This document shows, one piece after another, positions 1 to 9,948 of a stretch of 64,000 bases of DNA (its first letter is position 1; each line of letters begins with the position of its first letter). The position numbers and the translations under genes are program-made. This stretch comes from Mycobacterium sp. SMC-4 (GTDB taxonomy: Bacteria > Actinomycetota > Actinomycetes > Mycobacteriales > Mycobacteriaceae). The DNA lies in NCBI RefSeq assembly GCF_025263265.1, contig NZ_CP079869.1, forward strand, positions 2,790,001 through 2,854,000, written 5' to 3'. The notes beneath the pieces were generated by a model that was given only the letters and a program-made list of their open reading frames with translations, ran no database searches and was not told where the DNA came from.

Positions 1-2
1 TC

Positions 3-620
3 GCGGTCCTCGCCGTCGCTCTGGTCGCCGGATGCACCCGCACGGTGGACAGCCCGCTCGCCCGGCCGGAGACGGTGGCCGCGCCCATCTCCACACTGCA
101 GGTGCACGACCTGCTCAGCCCGGAAGTCCAAGACGGAGAAGGCAACCTGTTCGTCTCGGTCGACCCCGACCGCTGCAGCGGGCTGGCCCGAGAGGTCGAT
201 CCCCCGTTCCTGGCGACGCTACGGCCGATGGCCTCCGCCGGCGGGCACTGGACCACCCCCGACGCAGCGGTCTACGTCGAAGAGATGGTCGCGGTCTACC
301 GCTACGATTTCGATTCCGGTGCAGCGCTGGAGAACGTGCGCGACACCATCCAGGCGTGCCGCGACACACCGCTGTCGGTCACCACGATGCGGGGCCGAAC
401 CTACGTCTTCCGCGCGGAACCGGGCGCAGCGGAGCCCCCCGCGGACAGTGTGCTGTGGTCGCTGCGGGCCGCGGACTGGAACTGCGACAATGCGTTCGTC
501 GCCGCCCACAACGCGGCAATCGAGATCACCGCGTGCGGTGCCGCGGCGGGCTTCGATGCGGCGCCATTGGCCACCGACGCCCGCTTCCGCATCGAAGCGC
601 TGGCCAACACCACCGCTTGA
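3..620 (+). CDS. Sensor-domain (PknH C-terminal-like) lipoprotein, 5' truncated by window edge
   Basis: The frame is open from the window edge, so the start codon lies outside. The first visible residues form a hydrophobic stretch ending in a lipobox (LVAGC, Cys near codon 11 of the visible part), so the product is a lipid-anchored exported protein. The mature part of about 195 residues carries four well-spaced cysteines (RCSGL, QACRD, NCDNA, TACGA), the disulfide pattern of the PknH extracellular sensor family that mycobacteria also use in stand-alone lipoproteins such as LpqQ/LprH types. The family assignment is from pattern recognition; ligand and role are unknown. It converges on the permease gene, whose stop lies 7 bases downstream. 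Confidence 0.7.
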   Translation, partial: AVLAVALVAGCTRTVDSPLARPETVAAPISTLQVHDLLSPEVQDGEGNLFVSVDPDRCSGLAREVDPPFLATLRPMASAGGHWTTPDAAVYVEEMVAVYRYDFDSGAALENVRDTIQACRDTPLSVTTMRGRTYVFRAEPGAAEPPADSVLWSLRAADWNCDNAFVAAHNAAIEITACGAAAGFDAAPLATDARFRIEALANTTA

Positions 621-627
621 GGCCGAC

Positions 628-2067
628 CTATCGCAGCTCTTCCTCGGCGGCGGCCAGTGCCGCGAATTCTTCGTCGGGGGAGTTGGCCACCAGGTGGTGG
701 CGGCTGTAGATGCCGAAGTAGGCCATGAACAACCCGAACACGACCAGACAGCAGAACGCGGCCACCGGGTTGACGAGGAACGTCGCGATGACCGCGAATA
801 CCGCGATGACCAAGGCGAATCCGGTGGTGACCACGCCGCCCGGGGTGCGGTACGGGCGCGGCATCTCGGGTGCTCGCACGCGCAGCACGATATGGCTGAC
901 CATCATCAGCACATAACTCAACGCCGCCCCGAACACCGCCATGTTGAGCAGCAGGTCGCCCTGCCCCGTCAGCGACAAGCCGAACCCGATGACTCCGGGG
1001 ATCACCAGGGCCAGCGTCGGTGCCTTACGACGGTTGGTCACCGACAGCGCCGGGGGCAGGTAACCCGCGCGCGACAGCGCGAACAACTGGCGCGAGTAGG
1101 CGTAGATGATCGAGAAGAAGCTCGCGATCAGACCGGCCAACCCGATGTAGTTGACGACCCTGGCCCAGGTGCCGTCGCCGAGGGCTTCGACCAACGGATT
1201 ACCGGACTCCGACATCGCCGCCGCACCTCCGGCGCCGGTGGCCAACACCAGCACCGTCACACAGGTCACCAGCAGGACCGCGATGCCAGCGATGATGCCG
1301 CGGGGGACGTTGCGCCTCGGGTCAGCGGCTTCTTCGGCCGCCAGCGGCACCCCCTCAATGGCCAAGAAGAACCAGATGGCGAACGGCAGAGCGGCCCACA
1401 CACCGAGCAGGCCGAACGGCAGCAGAGGCGAGGCCCCGGCGGCGTCGGTGACCGCGATATCGGTGAGGTTGGCCGAGTCGAACTGCCCGGCTGCGGCGAA
1501 GGCGAAGACCACCAGGCCGATCAGCGCGATCGCGGTGATGACGAACATGACTTTGAGCGCTTCGCCCACGCCGGCCAGATGGATACCGACGAAGATCACG
1601 TAGGCGGCCAGATAGACCCACCAGCCGTCTTCGATGCCGAAGAGCCCCAACGACTCGACATAGGCCCCGATGAACGTGGCGATCGCCGCCGGCGCGATCG
1701 CGTACTCGATCAGGATTGCCGTGCCGGTGGCGAAACCGCCCCACGGTCCCAGGGCGCGACGGGCGAAGGTGTACCCGCCGCCAGCGGCTGGTAGTGCCGA
1801 GGACAGCTCGGCCATCCCGAGAACCAAGGCCAGGTACATGCAGGCGATGATCGCGGCCGCGATCGCCAGGCCCCCGAAACCGCCTTCGGCCAAGCCGAAG
1901 TTCCATCCGGAGTAGTCGCCTGAGATGACGTAGCCGACGCCGAGCGCGGCCAGCAGCAGCCAACCCGCGCTGCCGGATTTGAGCTGACGCTTCTCCAGGT
2001 AGGCGGCCGACTCGCGATGCGCTTCGAAGCTGTGGGCCTTATGGTCGTGGCGACGGTCGGTACTCAT
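628..2067 (-). CDS. Amino acid/ethanolamine permease (APC superfamily)
   Basis: A 479-residue integral membrane protein with about 12 hydrophobic segments. The N-terminal part (SGSAGWLLLAALGVGYVISG), a Gly-rich loop (ALPAAGGGYTFAR) and the region AIEGVPLAAEEAADPRRNVPRG are typical of APC permeases of the ethanolamine permease group. It should take up ethanolamine or a related amine or amino acid across the plasma membrane. The start chosen is the ATG giving MSTDRRHD, preceded on the minus strand by GGAG about 9 bases upstream. A longer upstream reading frame exists but overlaps the divergent DUF7159 gene and is not membrane-like. No ethanolamine ammonia-lyase genes are visible next to it, so the substrate is inferred only from overall likeness. 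Confidence 0.8.
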   Translation of the reverse strand: MSTDRRHDHKAHSFEAHRESAAYLEKRQLKSGSAGWLLLAALGVGYVISGDYSGWNFGLAEGGFGGLAIAAAIIACMYLALVLGMAELSSALPAAGGGYTFARRALGPWGGFATGTAILIEYAIAPAAIATFIGAYVESLGLFGIEDGWWVYLAAYVIFVGIHLAGVGEALKVMFVITAIALIGLVVFAFAAAGQFDSANLTDIAVTDAAGASPLLPFGLLGVWAALPFAIWFFLAIEGVPLAAEEAADPRRNVPRGIIAGIAVLLVTCVTVLVLATGAGGAAAMSESGNPLVEALGDGTWARVVNYIGLAGLIASFFSIIYAYSRQLFALSRAGYLPPALSVTNRRKAPTLALVIPGVIGFGLSLTGQGDLLLNMAVFGAALSYVLMMVSHIVLRVRAPEMPRPYRTPGGVVTTGFALVIAVFAVIATFLVNPVAAFCCLVVFGLFMAYFGIYSRHHLVANSPDEEFAALAAAEEELR

Positions 2068-2196
2068 GACATACGACTCCGTTCGACGGTGTAGCTGCAC
2101 ACTACGGAACGGTGGGGTTCGTGGTGTCTGTAACGGCGCGTCTGCTGTACCCGATACATCGCACACACACTGCTCGGATGACGGAAGGACCCGCCC

Positions 2197-3162
2197 GTGG
2201 GCGTAGTGATGGGGCTGTCGCTGACCTCCGATGAGGTGGTGTGGGCGCTCATCGACGCCGCGGACGACCATGGGTGTCGTCTGCTTGACCACGACGCGCT
2301 GGCCGTAACCGACCTCGGCGACACAGCGGTAAAGGCCGCGCGCAGCGCCTTGGCGCTCGCAACCGCCGACGGCGTCGACATCGACGTCGTCCGGGTCGTC
2401 GTCGGGCCCGGCGATGTCCCCGATGAGATCCCCGACGATGTCGTTGTCCGGTTGCGGTCCATGGGTTTTCGCAGCGCCGAGGTAGTGGGCCCCCCAGGTG
2501 CCCTCGATGCTTTGCAGAGTTTCACCCCCTGCCTGCGCGCGGCCATCGGCGCGGCGGCGTACCCGTCCCGGCGTGCGTGCGCCACTCCGGCTTCGGCCGC
2601 CCCGACCCGTGCTCGGCGAAGCCTGGTGGCCGGCGTGCTGGGCGCAGCCGCGGCCGCGGTGCTCTCGGTACTGTTCGTGACCAACGGCTCGATGCCGCAG
2701 AACGCCCATGCGACCCCCGCGGTCGAGGCGACTGCGGCGGCAACCGAGTCGGGATGGATCAGTGTCCCGGTGGCGTCGACCACGGGCGCCCAGGTGACCC
2801 GCAAGGTCGTCACCGCGCCGCCGCTGCAGTCGGCCCCGGCCTCGGTGGCATACGACTCGGCCCCGGCCTCGGTGGCATATGACTCGGCCCCGGCCTCGGT
2901 GGCATATGACTCGGCCCCGGCCTCGGTGCCTGCTGCCGTAGCTCCGCTGCCGGAGGCGGCCGCTGCGGTCGCCCCGGCACCTGAGTTGACGGCTGCGGTG
3001 GCCCCGGTGTCGGAGGCCCCCACCGCTGCGACGTCGCAGCCGCACCTCGACAGCACCGCGCCGCTAGCCGGTCCGCCACCCGCAGTGCCCGCGGACCCGG
3101 CAGCGCCGACCGCAGCGCTGGAGATGACAGATCTGTCGAACGTGTTCACTGCGCTGCCCTGA
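2197..3162 (+). CDS. DUF7159-family membrane protein with Ala/Pro-rich tail
   Basis: 321 residues from a GTG start with a strong ribosome site (GGAAGGA, 7 bases upstream). Residues 1-110 resemble the mycobacterial DUF7159 domain (GVVMGLSLTSDEVVWALID...), an actin/ASKHA-like N-terminal module of unknown role. A single membrane segment follows at about 147-166 (LVAGVLGAAAAAVLSVLFV), then an extracytoplasmic Ala/Pro/Val-rich tail. The tail contains a perfect short tandem repeat, SAPASVAYD, in 3.7 copies (27-bp unit). Divergent from the permease and 17 bases upstream of the acyl-CoA dehydrogenase-like gene. Function unknown. Confidence 0.65.
   Translation: MGVVMGLSLTSDEVVWALIDAADDHGCRLLDHDALAVTDLGDTAVKAARSALALATADGVDIDVVRVVVGPGDVPDEIPDDVVVRLRSMGFRSAEVVGPPGALDALQSFTPCLRAAIGAAAYPSRRACATPASAAPTRARRSLVAGVLGAAAAAVLSVLFVTNGSMPQNAHATPAVEATAAATESGWISVPVASTTGAQVTRKVVTAPPLQSAPASVAYDSAPASVAYDSAPASVAYDSAPASVPAAVAPLPEAAAAVAPAPELTAAVAPVSEAPTAATSQPHLDSTAPLAGPPPAVPADPAAPTAALEMTDLSNVFTALP
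2830..2928 (+). repeat. 27-bp tandem repeat, 3.7 copies, inside DUF7159 gene
   Basis: Units start at 2830, 2857, 2884 and a partial unit at 2911. Each encodes SAPASVAYD, and the copies differ by one base (tac/tat). In-frame copy changes would alter tail length without a frameshift. Confidence 0.9.
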
Positions 3163-3179
3163 GCGCTTACGGTCATGGG

Positions 3180-4373
3180 GTGACAGCCGCACCCCAGCTG
3201 GCCACCTCGGCCGGCGACGTCGTCGAATCCGCCCGTCAGATGCGTGAACTGGTGGCCACCCAGGCCGCCGAGTCCGAGCGCATCAGGACCTTGACACCCG
3301 AGGTCGTCGATGCGATGTGGTCGACCGGCCTGATGACGGCCTTCAACCCGGTGGCCGCCGGCGGCGTCGAACCATCGTTCGCCGAGATGATCGAGACGTG
3401 GATCGAGATGGCATGGCAAGACGGGTCTTTCGGCTGGATAGGGATCGCCAATCTGCCGTCCTCGTTCGCTGCGGCCTGTTACCTGCCTGATGAAGGCTTC
3501 ACCGAGGTGTTCAGTGCGAACGCAAACCATGTGACGATGGGCGGCCAATTCTTCCCCAACGGGCAGGGCGCTGCCGTCGAGGGCGGATACCGGCTCAACG
3601 GGTCGTGGAGCTTCGGGTCCGGGACCGGCCATGCCGAGTACGTTGCGGCGGGCTTTTTCCCGATGGACGACGGGCAGATGCGCTGGGTCAGTGAGGGCGT
3701 GCCCGATATGCAGGTCGCCGTGGTGCCCCGCAGTGAGGTGACGTTCAACGACGGCTGGCACGTGCAGGGGCTCAAGGGAACCGGCTCCTACGACTACGCG
3801 ATCGAGGACGTCTTCGTCCCGCACAGTCGCACGTTTGCGCTGTTCACCCGTGCACCTCACCGGGGCGGTTCACCGGCCACCAGGATGGGCATGATGCCGG
3901 TGACCGCAGCCGGACACGCGGCCTGGGCGCTTGGCGTGGCCAAGAGCATGCTCGACGATGTGAGTGAGCTCGCCGCGACCAAGTATCGGATGAGCGACAT
4001 GGCTGCGCTGGCCACCCGCCCGACGTTCCAGAAGGGACTGGCCCATCATGTCGCGGCGTGGCGTGCCGCGCGGCTGCTGGTGCTCGACGCGTTCGGCGCT
4101 GCCGAGGCGTGCGTGGCCGGTGGCGACGACCTGACCCCGACGATGCGGGCCGATATGCGGGTGGCCGCGGTGTTCGCCACCGACACCGCCCGTCAGTGCG
4201 CGGAGTGGGCTCACCTGGTGGCGGGTACCAGTGCCATTCGGGAAGGCACCCGCCTCGAGCGGGCGTTCCGTGATCTCTACACGGGCACCCAACATGCGTT
4301 CATCAGCGAGAAAGTCGCAATCGACGCGGCGCAGGTGTGGCTGGGGATCGTCGAGGATCAGTTCGGGCTCTGA
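3180..4373 (+). CDS. Acyl-CoA dehydrogenase-fold flavoprotein (possibly group D monooxygenase-like)
   Basis: 397 residues from a GTG start. The fold is recognisable: an N-terminal helical domain (VVESARQMRELVATQAAESE), a middle beta domain (LNGSWSFGSGTGHAEYVAAGFF, LKGTGSYDYAIEDVFVP) and a C-terminal four-helix region with RQCAEWAHLVAGTSAIREGTRLERAFRDLYTGTQHAFIS. The SGxxHAxW-like and GTGSxDxxVxDVFVP motifs are shared by acyl-CoA dehydrogenases and the HsaA/HpaB-type two-component flavin monooxygenases. No clear catalytic Glu can be named from sequence alone, so dehydrogenase versus monooxygenase is unresolved. The 3' end overlaps the convergent MFS gene by 16 bases. Confidence 0.75.
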   Translation: MTAAPQLATSAGDVVESARQMRELVATQAAESERIRTLTPEVVDAMWSTGLMTAFNPVAAGGVEPSFAEMIETWIEMAWQDGSFGWIGIANLPSSFAAACYLPDEGFTEVFSANANHVTMGGQFFPNGQGAAVEGGYRLNGSWSFGSGTGHAEYVAAGFFPMDDGQMRWVSEGVPDMQVAVVPRSEVTFNDGWHVQGLKGTGSYDYAIEDVFVPHSRTFALFTRAPHRGGSPATRMGMMPVTAAGHAAWALGVAKSMLDDVSELAATKYRMSDMAALATRPTFQKGLAHHVAAWRAARLLVLDAFGAAEACVAGGDDLTPTMRADMRVAAVFATDTARQCAEWAHLVAGTSAIREGTRLERAFRDLYTGTQHAFISEKVAIDAAQVWLGIVEDQFGL

Positions 4374-5659
4374 GATAGCAGCGTCGGGCCGTCGACCACC
4401 TCGGCCAGGAAACGCCGGCTGGCCAGCAGATAACACCCGATGGCAGCCAGATGCATCACCGGCACCACACACAGCAACGCCCGTCCCAGTGACATGACGC
4501 CCATGCTGTCCTTGAGAGCGTCGCTGATCATGCCGACCACCAGCGGTCCGATCGAGCCGAGGATGGCGCTGAAGAAAAGGAACACCGCCGAGGCCGTTGC
4601 CCGCTGCTCCGGCGGTACCAGCCGTTGGATCGCCGCGATCGACGGCGCCATGTACGCCGTGCCCACCACATAGCTCAGCGCGATGAACAGCACGGCGGCA
4701 GCATGGTTACCGACCAGAAACCCCAGCATCGAGAACGGCAACAGCGACGCGGTCATCACCGAAACCAGCCACAGCAGCCAGCGCGGGTCGCGGGCGCTCA
4801 GCCGGTCGGCGATGCGGCCGACGACCAACAGCCCGAGAATCCCGGTCGCGCCGGTGGCCAGGCCGTAGTACAGGCCGACATCACCGAGCGGCATGCCGTG
4901 GGCGCGCATCAGGAATGCCGGGGCGAATGTCGTCAGCGCATACCCGGCCACCGAGATGCACGCCGCGCCGAACACGATCGCCAGATAGCTGGGCTTGCGC
5001 AGGATCTCCCACCAGCTCCCGGAAACCGGTGCCGCGGCGGTGTATTCGGTCCGCGGCGACTGGCGCCGTCCGACGACGACGAGTACCACCGGCACGAACG
5101 CGACACTCAGGGCGCCCATGATGAGGAAGGCCGCGCGCCAACCCAGGGCCTGGGCCAGCAGGCCGCCGGCGATCAGGCTGGCGGCGCTGGCCAGTGGGAT
5201 GGCCAGGGTGATCACCGCCAGCGGTGCCGCGCGCCGCTCCGGCGCGAAATTGCGTGCGACGTAGGCGTGGGCGGCCGGCGTGGACCCGGCCTCACCGATG
5301 GCGACCCCCACCCGGGTCAGCGCCAGCTGGAATCCGGATTGCACCGCGCCGCCGAGCATCGTCATCAGACCCCACAGCGACAGACACCCGGACACCACCA
5401 GCCCGTAGGCACCGCGGTCAGAGATGCGCGCGATCGGGATGCCGACGATCGCATAGACCGCGAGGAAGCCGAATCCGTTGATCACCCCGATTGCGGTGTC
5501 TGACAGCGACAAGTCCTGCCGGATCGGCTCGGCGAGCACCGCGGGCAGGAATCTGTCGGCATAGTTCAGGGTCCCGACGACGGCGAGGACCGACACCGCG
5601 GCCCACGCTCGCCGCGGGGTGTGGGTCTGGTCGGTCAGGACAGGTGGCGGTGCCGTCAT
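4358..5659 (-). CDS. MFS transporter (spinster-like)
   Basis: 433 residues with 12 predicted membrane spans. The N-terminal part has the NYADRFLPAVLAEPIRQDLSLSDTAIGVINGFGF motif of spinster-type MFS carriers; the loop 2-3 motif is present as GIPIARISDRGAYG. The start chosen is the ATG giving MTAPPPVL, preceded by GGAG. A longer frame upstream lacks likeness to the family. Substrate unknown. Its 5' region faces a small secreted protein gene across a 174-base intergenic stretch that holds a palindromic operator candidate. Confidence 0.8.
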   Translation of the reverse strand: MTAPPPVLTDQTHTPRRAWAAVSVLAVVGTLNYADRFLPAVLAEPIRQDLSLSDTAIGVINGFGFLAVYAIVGIPIARISDRGAYGLVVSGCLSLWGLMTMLGGAVQSGFQLALTRVGVAIGEAGSTPAAHAYVARNFAPERRAAPLAVITLAIPLASAASLIAGGLLAQALGWRAAFLIMGALSVAFVPVVLVVVGRRQSPRTEYTAAAPVSGSWWEILRKPSYLAIVFGAACISVAGYALTTFAPAFLMRAHGMPLGDVGLYYGLATGATGILGLLVVGRIADRLSARDPRWLLWLVSVMTASLLPFSMLGFLVGNHAAAVLFIALSYVVGTAYMAPSIAAIQRLVPPEQRATASAVFLFFSAILGSIGPLVVGMISDALKDSMGVMSLGRALLCVVPVMHLAAIGCYLLASRRFLAEVVDGPTLLSQSPN

Positions 5660-5783
5660 CACTGATCTCCTCACCCGCAGGGCATTACAGACGGCCATCA
5701 GAATGTCATGCGGCGCCGGAGCAATGGGTTCAAACCCGTCGGTTGGACGGGTGACCCCCAACCCCGTGCGAGCGGCGCGTCCA

Positions 5784-5804
5784 GTGGTTAACTATGCTAA
5801 CCAC
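5784..5804. promoter_or_regulatory. 21-bp palindromic operator candidate
   Basis: GTGGTTA (5784-5790) and TAACCAC (5798-5804) form a perfect 7-bp inverted repeat with a 7-base spacer. It lies between the divergent MFS gene (start 5659) and small secreted protein gene (start 5834), and overlaps a possible -10 hexamer TATGCT for the latter. Size and symmetry suit a TetR-type repressor; no regulator gene is adjacent. Confidence 0.45.
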
Positions 5805-5833
5805 CTGACGCCGGATCAACTGAAGGTGAGCCG

Positions 5834-6112
5834 ATGACCTTGACCAAGAACGCATTGTCCGCCGTCGCCGCGGCCGCGCTGACGACCGGGTTCCTGCTCG
5901 GGGGCGCAGTGTCGGCAAGCGCGCAACCGGCACCGCCGCCACCTCCGCCGGTGTTGGGCGAGCAACCCCCGCATTGGGCCCCACCCAAACCCGCTGAGGT
6001 GTGGATCGGCCAGCCCGTGGTGTGGAACTCGGCCTGGGGCGGACGCTGGGGCGTGTGGATCAACGGAGGGTGGATCTCGCTGACGTCTAATCCGGTCACC
6101 GGGGGAGGCTGA
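5834..6112 (+). CDS. Small secreted proline-rich protein
   Basis: 92 residues with an ATG start and ribosome site GAAGGTGAG. Residues 1-30 are a Sec signal peptide (Lys near the start, Ala-rich core, cleavage likely after ASA). The mature part begins with a run of prolines and then a Trp-rich segment (HWAPP, WIGQPVVWNSAWGGRWGVWINGGW). Mycobacteria encode many such small exported proteins; no functional family is recognised. Confidence 0.7.
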   Translation: MTLTKNALSAVAAAALTTGFLLGGAVSASAQPAPPPPPPVLGEQPPHWAPPKPAEVWIGQPVVWNSAWGGRWGVWINGGWISLTSNPVTGGG

Positions 6113-6204
6113 ACAACCGCAGCACCGATGTAGATCCGTGACGTGTCTAGCTGGGCTATACAATCGCTGCGGAGACCCGACCGCACGACGAAGCAGGAGA
6201 AATC

Positions 6205-6675
6205 ATGACCGGACTGACCAGTCGCGTCGCCCGCGCGGGTCTGGGGATCCTCGGAGCCGCAGTCATGACCCTGGGCCTGGCCGGTCCGGCGATGGCGGAT
6301 TCCACCGATGACTATCCGATCCCGCGTCGGATCATCCACACCCAGTGCGATGTCGAGCAGTACATGGCGGCGGCGCGCGACACCAGCCCGATCTACTTCG
6401 AGCGCTACATGATGGATCGCAGCAACCGGCCCGCCGACGTCCAACAGGCCGCGTTCGATCGGATCCACTGGTTCTTCTCGCTGGATCCGGTGGGCCGGCG
6501 CCAGTACTCGGAGAACACCGCCACCAACGTCTTCTACGAGCAGGTGGCCACTCGCTGGGGTAACTGGGCGAAGCTGTTTTTCAACAACAAGGGTGTGGTG
6601 GCCCATGCCACCGACGTCTGCATGAACTACCCGCGAGGCGACATGTCTGTGTGGGACTGGCCGGTCGCGCGCTGA
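6205..6675 (+). CDS. DUF5078-type secreted protein
   Basis: 156 residues with a ribosome site (AGGAGA) before the ATG. A signal peptide covers residues 1-31 (cleavage after AMA). The mature domain, with [45 protein letters not shown] and a closing cysteine (VCMNYPRGD), resembles the mycobacterial DUF5078 family from memory. Two cysteines probably pair. A TATACAAT stretch at 6157-6164 could be its -10 region. Role unknown. Confidence 0.65.
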   Translation: MTGLTSRVARAGLGILGAAVMTLGLAGPAMADSTDDYPIPRRIIHTQCDVEQYMAAARDTSPIYFERYMMDRSNRPADVQQAAFDRIHWFFSLDPVGRRQYSENTATNVFYEQVATRWGNWAKLFFNNKGVVAHATDVCMNYPRGDMSVWDWPVAR

Positions 6676-6694
6676 GCGCTCGCGCGCAAGTCGG

Positions 6695-7045
6695 CTACCG
6701 CGCCTGATCCAGAATCGGCAGTGTCGCCGGGCAGTACGTCCGCAGACCTGCGGCGAGGAACTGCCACGCCTGCTCGGTCGTCGAGCCCCGCTGCAGCTGA
6801 TTGTGCACGAAGTGGGCGGCTTCGAACGCGTCGGCATCCACACCGGTGGCGATCCGCTTGCAGGAAATCTTGCCGATCCAGGCGTTGTAGTCCTTCTGCC
6901 CGTAGATGCCGTAGGTGTTCAGCTCATTGGTGAAGGCGGTGTCGGGGTCGGCTGCCGCCGGTGCGGCCAAGACCAGCCCCGCCGCCGGTGCGCCGAACAG
7001 CACGCTGGCGGCGACCGCCGCACCACCGATCAGTGCACGCTTCAT
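6695..7045 (-). CDS. DUF732-family secreted protein
   Basis: 116 residues with signal peptide 1-32 (cleavage after AAA-D). The mature part carries the DUF732 signature seen in mycobacteria: [13 protein letters not shown], a cysteine before a C-terminal helix pair, and a second cysteine ([10 protein letters not shown]). It is the last gene of the mmpS-mmpL unit: its ATG overlaps the mmpL stop by 4 bases (ATGA), so it is probably translationally coupled and may act with the transporter on the periplasmic side, which is inference from context only. Confidence 0.75.
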   Translation of the reverse strand: MKRALIGGAAVAASVLFGAPAAGLVLAAPAAADPDTAFTNELNTYGIYGQKDYNAWIGKISCKRIATGVDADAFEAAHFVHNQLQRGSTTEQAWQFLAAGLRTYCPATLPILDQAR

Positions 7046-9948
7046 ACCTTCACTCCTTCAGACGGATCCGATTGCAGTCCAGGGGGTTTCGGCCACGGTG
7101 ACGGCACCGGCCGGGTGCGCACCCGCTGCGGCCACCAGAACCACGGACCCAACAGCGCCGCGATCGACGGTGTCATGAACGCTCGGACCACCAAGGTGTC
7201 GAACAGCAGACCCAATCCGATGGTGGTGCCGACCTGGGCGATGACGGTCAGCTCGCTGATCGCCATCGACATCATGGTAAGCGCGAACACCAGCCCGGCG
7301 GCGGTTACCACCGAGCCGCTCCCGCCCATCGCCCGGATGATGCCGGTACGCAGGCCGGCATGGATCTCCTCCTTGAGCCGGGAGACCAGCAGCAAGTTGT
7401 AGTCGGCGCCGACACCGAGCAACACGATCACCGCCATCGCGAACACCATCCAGTGCAGCTCGATGCCCAGAATGTGCTGCCACACCAGGATTGACAGACC
7501 GAACGAGGCGCCCAACGACATGGCCACGGTGCCGACGATGACCGCCGCTGCGACGATGGCGCGGGTCAGGATGAGCATGATGATGAAGATCAGCCCCAGC
7601 GCCGATATTCCGGCGATGAGCAGGTCGTAGTTGTTGCCGTCCTGCATGTCTTTGAACGTCGCCGCAGTGCCACCGAGGTAGATCTTGGACCCCTCCAACG
7701 GGGTGCCCTTCACCGCTTCTTTGGCCGCGGTCTTGATCCCGTCGATCTTGGCCACACCCTCCGGGCTGAGCGGGTCTCCCTCGTGGGAGATGATGAACCG
7801 CACCGCATGGCCGTCGGGGGACAGGAACTGCTCGAGCCCGCGCTGAAAGTCCTTGTTGTCGAAGATCTCCGGCGGGAGATAGAACGAGTCGTCGTTCATC
7901 GCGTCGTCGAATGCCTGGCCCATGGCGTCGGCGCCGTCGGACATCGCCGCCATCTGATCCTGCATGCCCTTTTGCGACTGATACATCGTCAGCATCATCG
8001 TGCGCATGGTCTTCATGGTCTGGATCATCTCGGGCATCAACGCCACCATCTGCGGCATCAACGCATCCAGCCGCTGCATATCGGGCAGCAGCGCTTTGAT
8101 GTCGTCGGTCATCAGGTTGATGCCGTCAAGTGTGTCGAACACCGACCGCATCGCCCAACAGACCGGGATGTTGAAACAGTGTGGTTCCCAGTAGAAGTAG
8201 TTGCGGATGGGCCGGAAGAAGTCGTCGAAGTTGGCGATGCTGTCGCGGAGGTCTTCGATGTTGCCGACCATGCCCTCCATCTTCGTCACCATGTCGTGGG
8301 TGATTTCCGACATCTCCTGGGTCAGGCTCGACATCTTCTCCATCGTCGCGATGGTGGTGGCCATCTCGTCGGCCTGTACCAGCATGTCGGCCATCCGGTC
8401 CTGCATGTACTTCTCGTTGAGCCGCTGCGTGGTGCCCTGCATGCTCATCTGGAACGGAATCGAGGTGTGCTTGATGGGCTTACCGTCGGGCCGGGTGATG
8501 GCCTGTACCCGGGCGATGCCTTCCACTCGGAACAGCGCCTTGGCGATCTTGTCGATCACCAGGAAGTCCGCGGAGTTGCGCAGGTCGTGGTCGCTCTCGA
8601 TCATCAGCAACTCGGGGTTCATCCGGGCCTGGTCGAAATGCTCGTCGGCCACGGCGTAACCCTCGTTGGCCGGTAGGTCGGCGGGCAGGTAGTCGCGGTC
8701 GTTGTAGTTGGTCTGGTATCCCGGCAGGGCCAACAGACCGACCAGGGCCAGCGCGATGGTCGCGACCAGGATGGGGCCCGGCCAGCGCACCACTGCCGCG
8801 CCGACCTTGCGCCAACCGCGGATGCGCATCGCGCGCTTGGGCTCCAGGATGTTGCCGAACCGGGTGACGACGCTGATCACCGCAACCATCAGGACCACGC
8901 CGGCCAACATCACCACCGTCATCCCGATGGCAAGCGGGACACCGAGGGTCTGGAAGTAGGGCAGGCGGGTGAAGCTCAGGCAGAACGTCGCACCGGCGAT
9001 GGTCAGACCCGAGCCCAGCACCACGTGCGCGGTGCCGTGGAACATCGTGTAGTAGGCGGTCTCTTTGTCCTCGCCGTTGGTACGGGCCTCCTGATAGCGG
9101 CCCGTCAGGAAGATCGCGTAGTCGGTCGCCGCGGCGATGGCCAGCGTCACCAACAGGTTCGTCGCGAACGTCGAGAGCCCGATGATCTCGTGGTAGCCGA
9201 GGAACGCCACCACGCCGCGCGCGGTGGTCAGGGACAACACCACCATCACCAACGTGATGAGCACCGTCACGATCGAGCGGTAGACCAGCATCAGCATCAC
9301 GAAGATGACCGCGAAGGTCACCATTTCGATGGTGCGGACGCTGCGATCACCGGCGATGTGCTGGTCGGCGGCCAGCGCAGCGGGACCGGTGACGTAGGCC
9401 CGCACTCCCGGCGGCGGCTCCAGGCCCGCGACGATGTCCTGGACGGCTTCGACGGATTGGTTGGCCAGCGCCTCACCTTGGTTGCCGGCGAGCTTGACCT
9501 GCACGTAGGCGGCCTTGCCGTCGTTGCTCTGGGATCCCGATGCGGTCAGCGGGTCGCTCCAGAAGTCCTGCACCGACTGCACATGGGTGGTGTCGGCCTC
9601 AAGCCGCTCGACCAGCTCGTCGTACCAGGCGTGGGCCGCTTCGCCGAGTGGCTCGTCTCCCTCGAACACGATCATCACCGAGCTGTCGGAGTCGCCTTCC
9701 TCGAACAGCTCTCCGACCCGGTGCATCGAGATCATCGACGGAGCGTCTTTGGGGCTCATCGAGACGGCGCGCATCTCGCCGACCGCTTCGAGCTGCGGCA
9801 CCGAGATGTTCAGGACAGCGATCAGCACGATCCAGCCCAGGATGATGGGCACCGCGAAGGTCCGGATCGCCCGCGCAATAAACGGCCGGTGCGGCCGGCG
9901 CGGCGGCGGGAACGAGTCCGTCGGGGCGTCGTGAACCGACGTGCTCAT
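7042..9948 (-). CDS. MmpL-family RND transporter
   Basis: 968 residues. One membrane helix near residues 27-48, a first periplasmic domain, five helices (about 195-400, with [15 protein letters not shown]), a large second periplasmic domain, and five C-terminal helices containing [17 protein letters not shown]. The second periplasmic domain holds a long methionine-rich coiled-coil insertion with paired cysteines (HCFNIPVCW), as in the MmpL4/MmpL5 group that exports siderophores and glycopeptidolipid-type lipids. Conserved Asp-Tyr pairs in the membrane (TDYAIF, ADYNLL) fit proton relay. It overlaps mmpS and the DUF732 gene by 4 bases each, giving a tight operon. The cargo cannot be read from sequence. 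Confidence 0.9.
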   Translation of the reverse strand: MSTSVHDAPTDSFPPPRRPHRPFIARAIRTFAVPIILGWIVLIAVLNISVPQLEAVGEMRAVSMSPKDAPSMISMHRVGELFEEGDSDSSVMIVFEGDEPLGEAAHAWYDELVERLEADTTHVQSVQDFWSDPLTASGSQSNDGKAAYVQVKLAGNQGEALANQSVEAVQDIVAGLEPPPGVRAYVTGPAALAADQHIAGDRSVRTIEMVTFAVIFVMLMLVYRSIVTVLITLVMVVLSLTTARGVVAFLGYHEIIGLSTFATNLLVTLAIAAATDYAIFLTGRYQEARTNGEDKETAYYTMFHGTAHVVLGSGLTIAGATFCLSFTRLPYFQTLGVPLAIGMTVVMLAGVVLMVAVISVVTRFGNILEPKRAMRIRGWRKVGAAVVRWPGPILVATIALALVGLLALPGYQTNYNDRDYLPADLPANEGYAVADEHFDQARMNPELLMIESDHDLRNSADFLVIDKIAKALFRVEGIARVQAITRPDGKPIKHTSIPFQMSMQGTTQRLNEKYMQDRMADMLVQADEMATTIATMEKMSSLTQEMSEITHDMVTKMEGMVGNIEDLRDSIANFDDFFRPIRNYFYWEPHCFNIPVCWAMRSVFDTLDGINLMTDDIKALLPDMQRLDALMPQMVALMPEMIQTMKTMRTMMLTMYQSQKGMQDQMAAMSDGADAMGQAFDDAMNDDSFYLPPEIFDNKDFQRGLEQFLSPDGHAVRFIISHEGDPLSPEGVAKIDGIKTAAKEAVKGTPLEGSKIYLGGTAATFKDMQDGNNYDLLIAGISALGLIFIIMLILTRAIVAAAVIVGTVAMSLGASFGLSILVWQHILGIELHWMVFAMAVIVLLGVGADYNLLLVSRLKEEIHAGLRTGIIRAMGGSGSVVTAAGLVFALTMMSMAISELTVIAQVGTTIGLGLLFDTLVVRAFMTPSIAALLGPWFWWPQRVRTRPVPSPWPKPPGLQSDPSEGVKV

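Noticed and set aside
319..1794. Long plus-strand frame over the permease gene
   Set aside because: Arg/His/Gln-rich shadow of the permease; no domain or ribosome site.
5700..5770. tRNA-like GGGTTCAAACCC segment
   Set aside because: The T-loop-like stretch has no matching acceptor, D or anticodon arm; no cloverleaf can be drawn.
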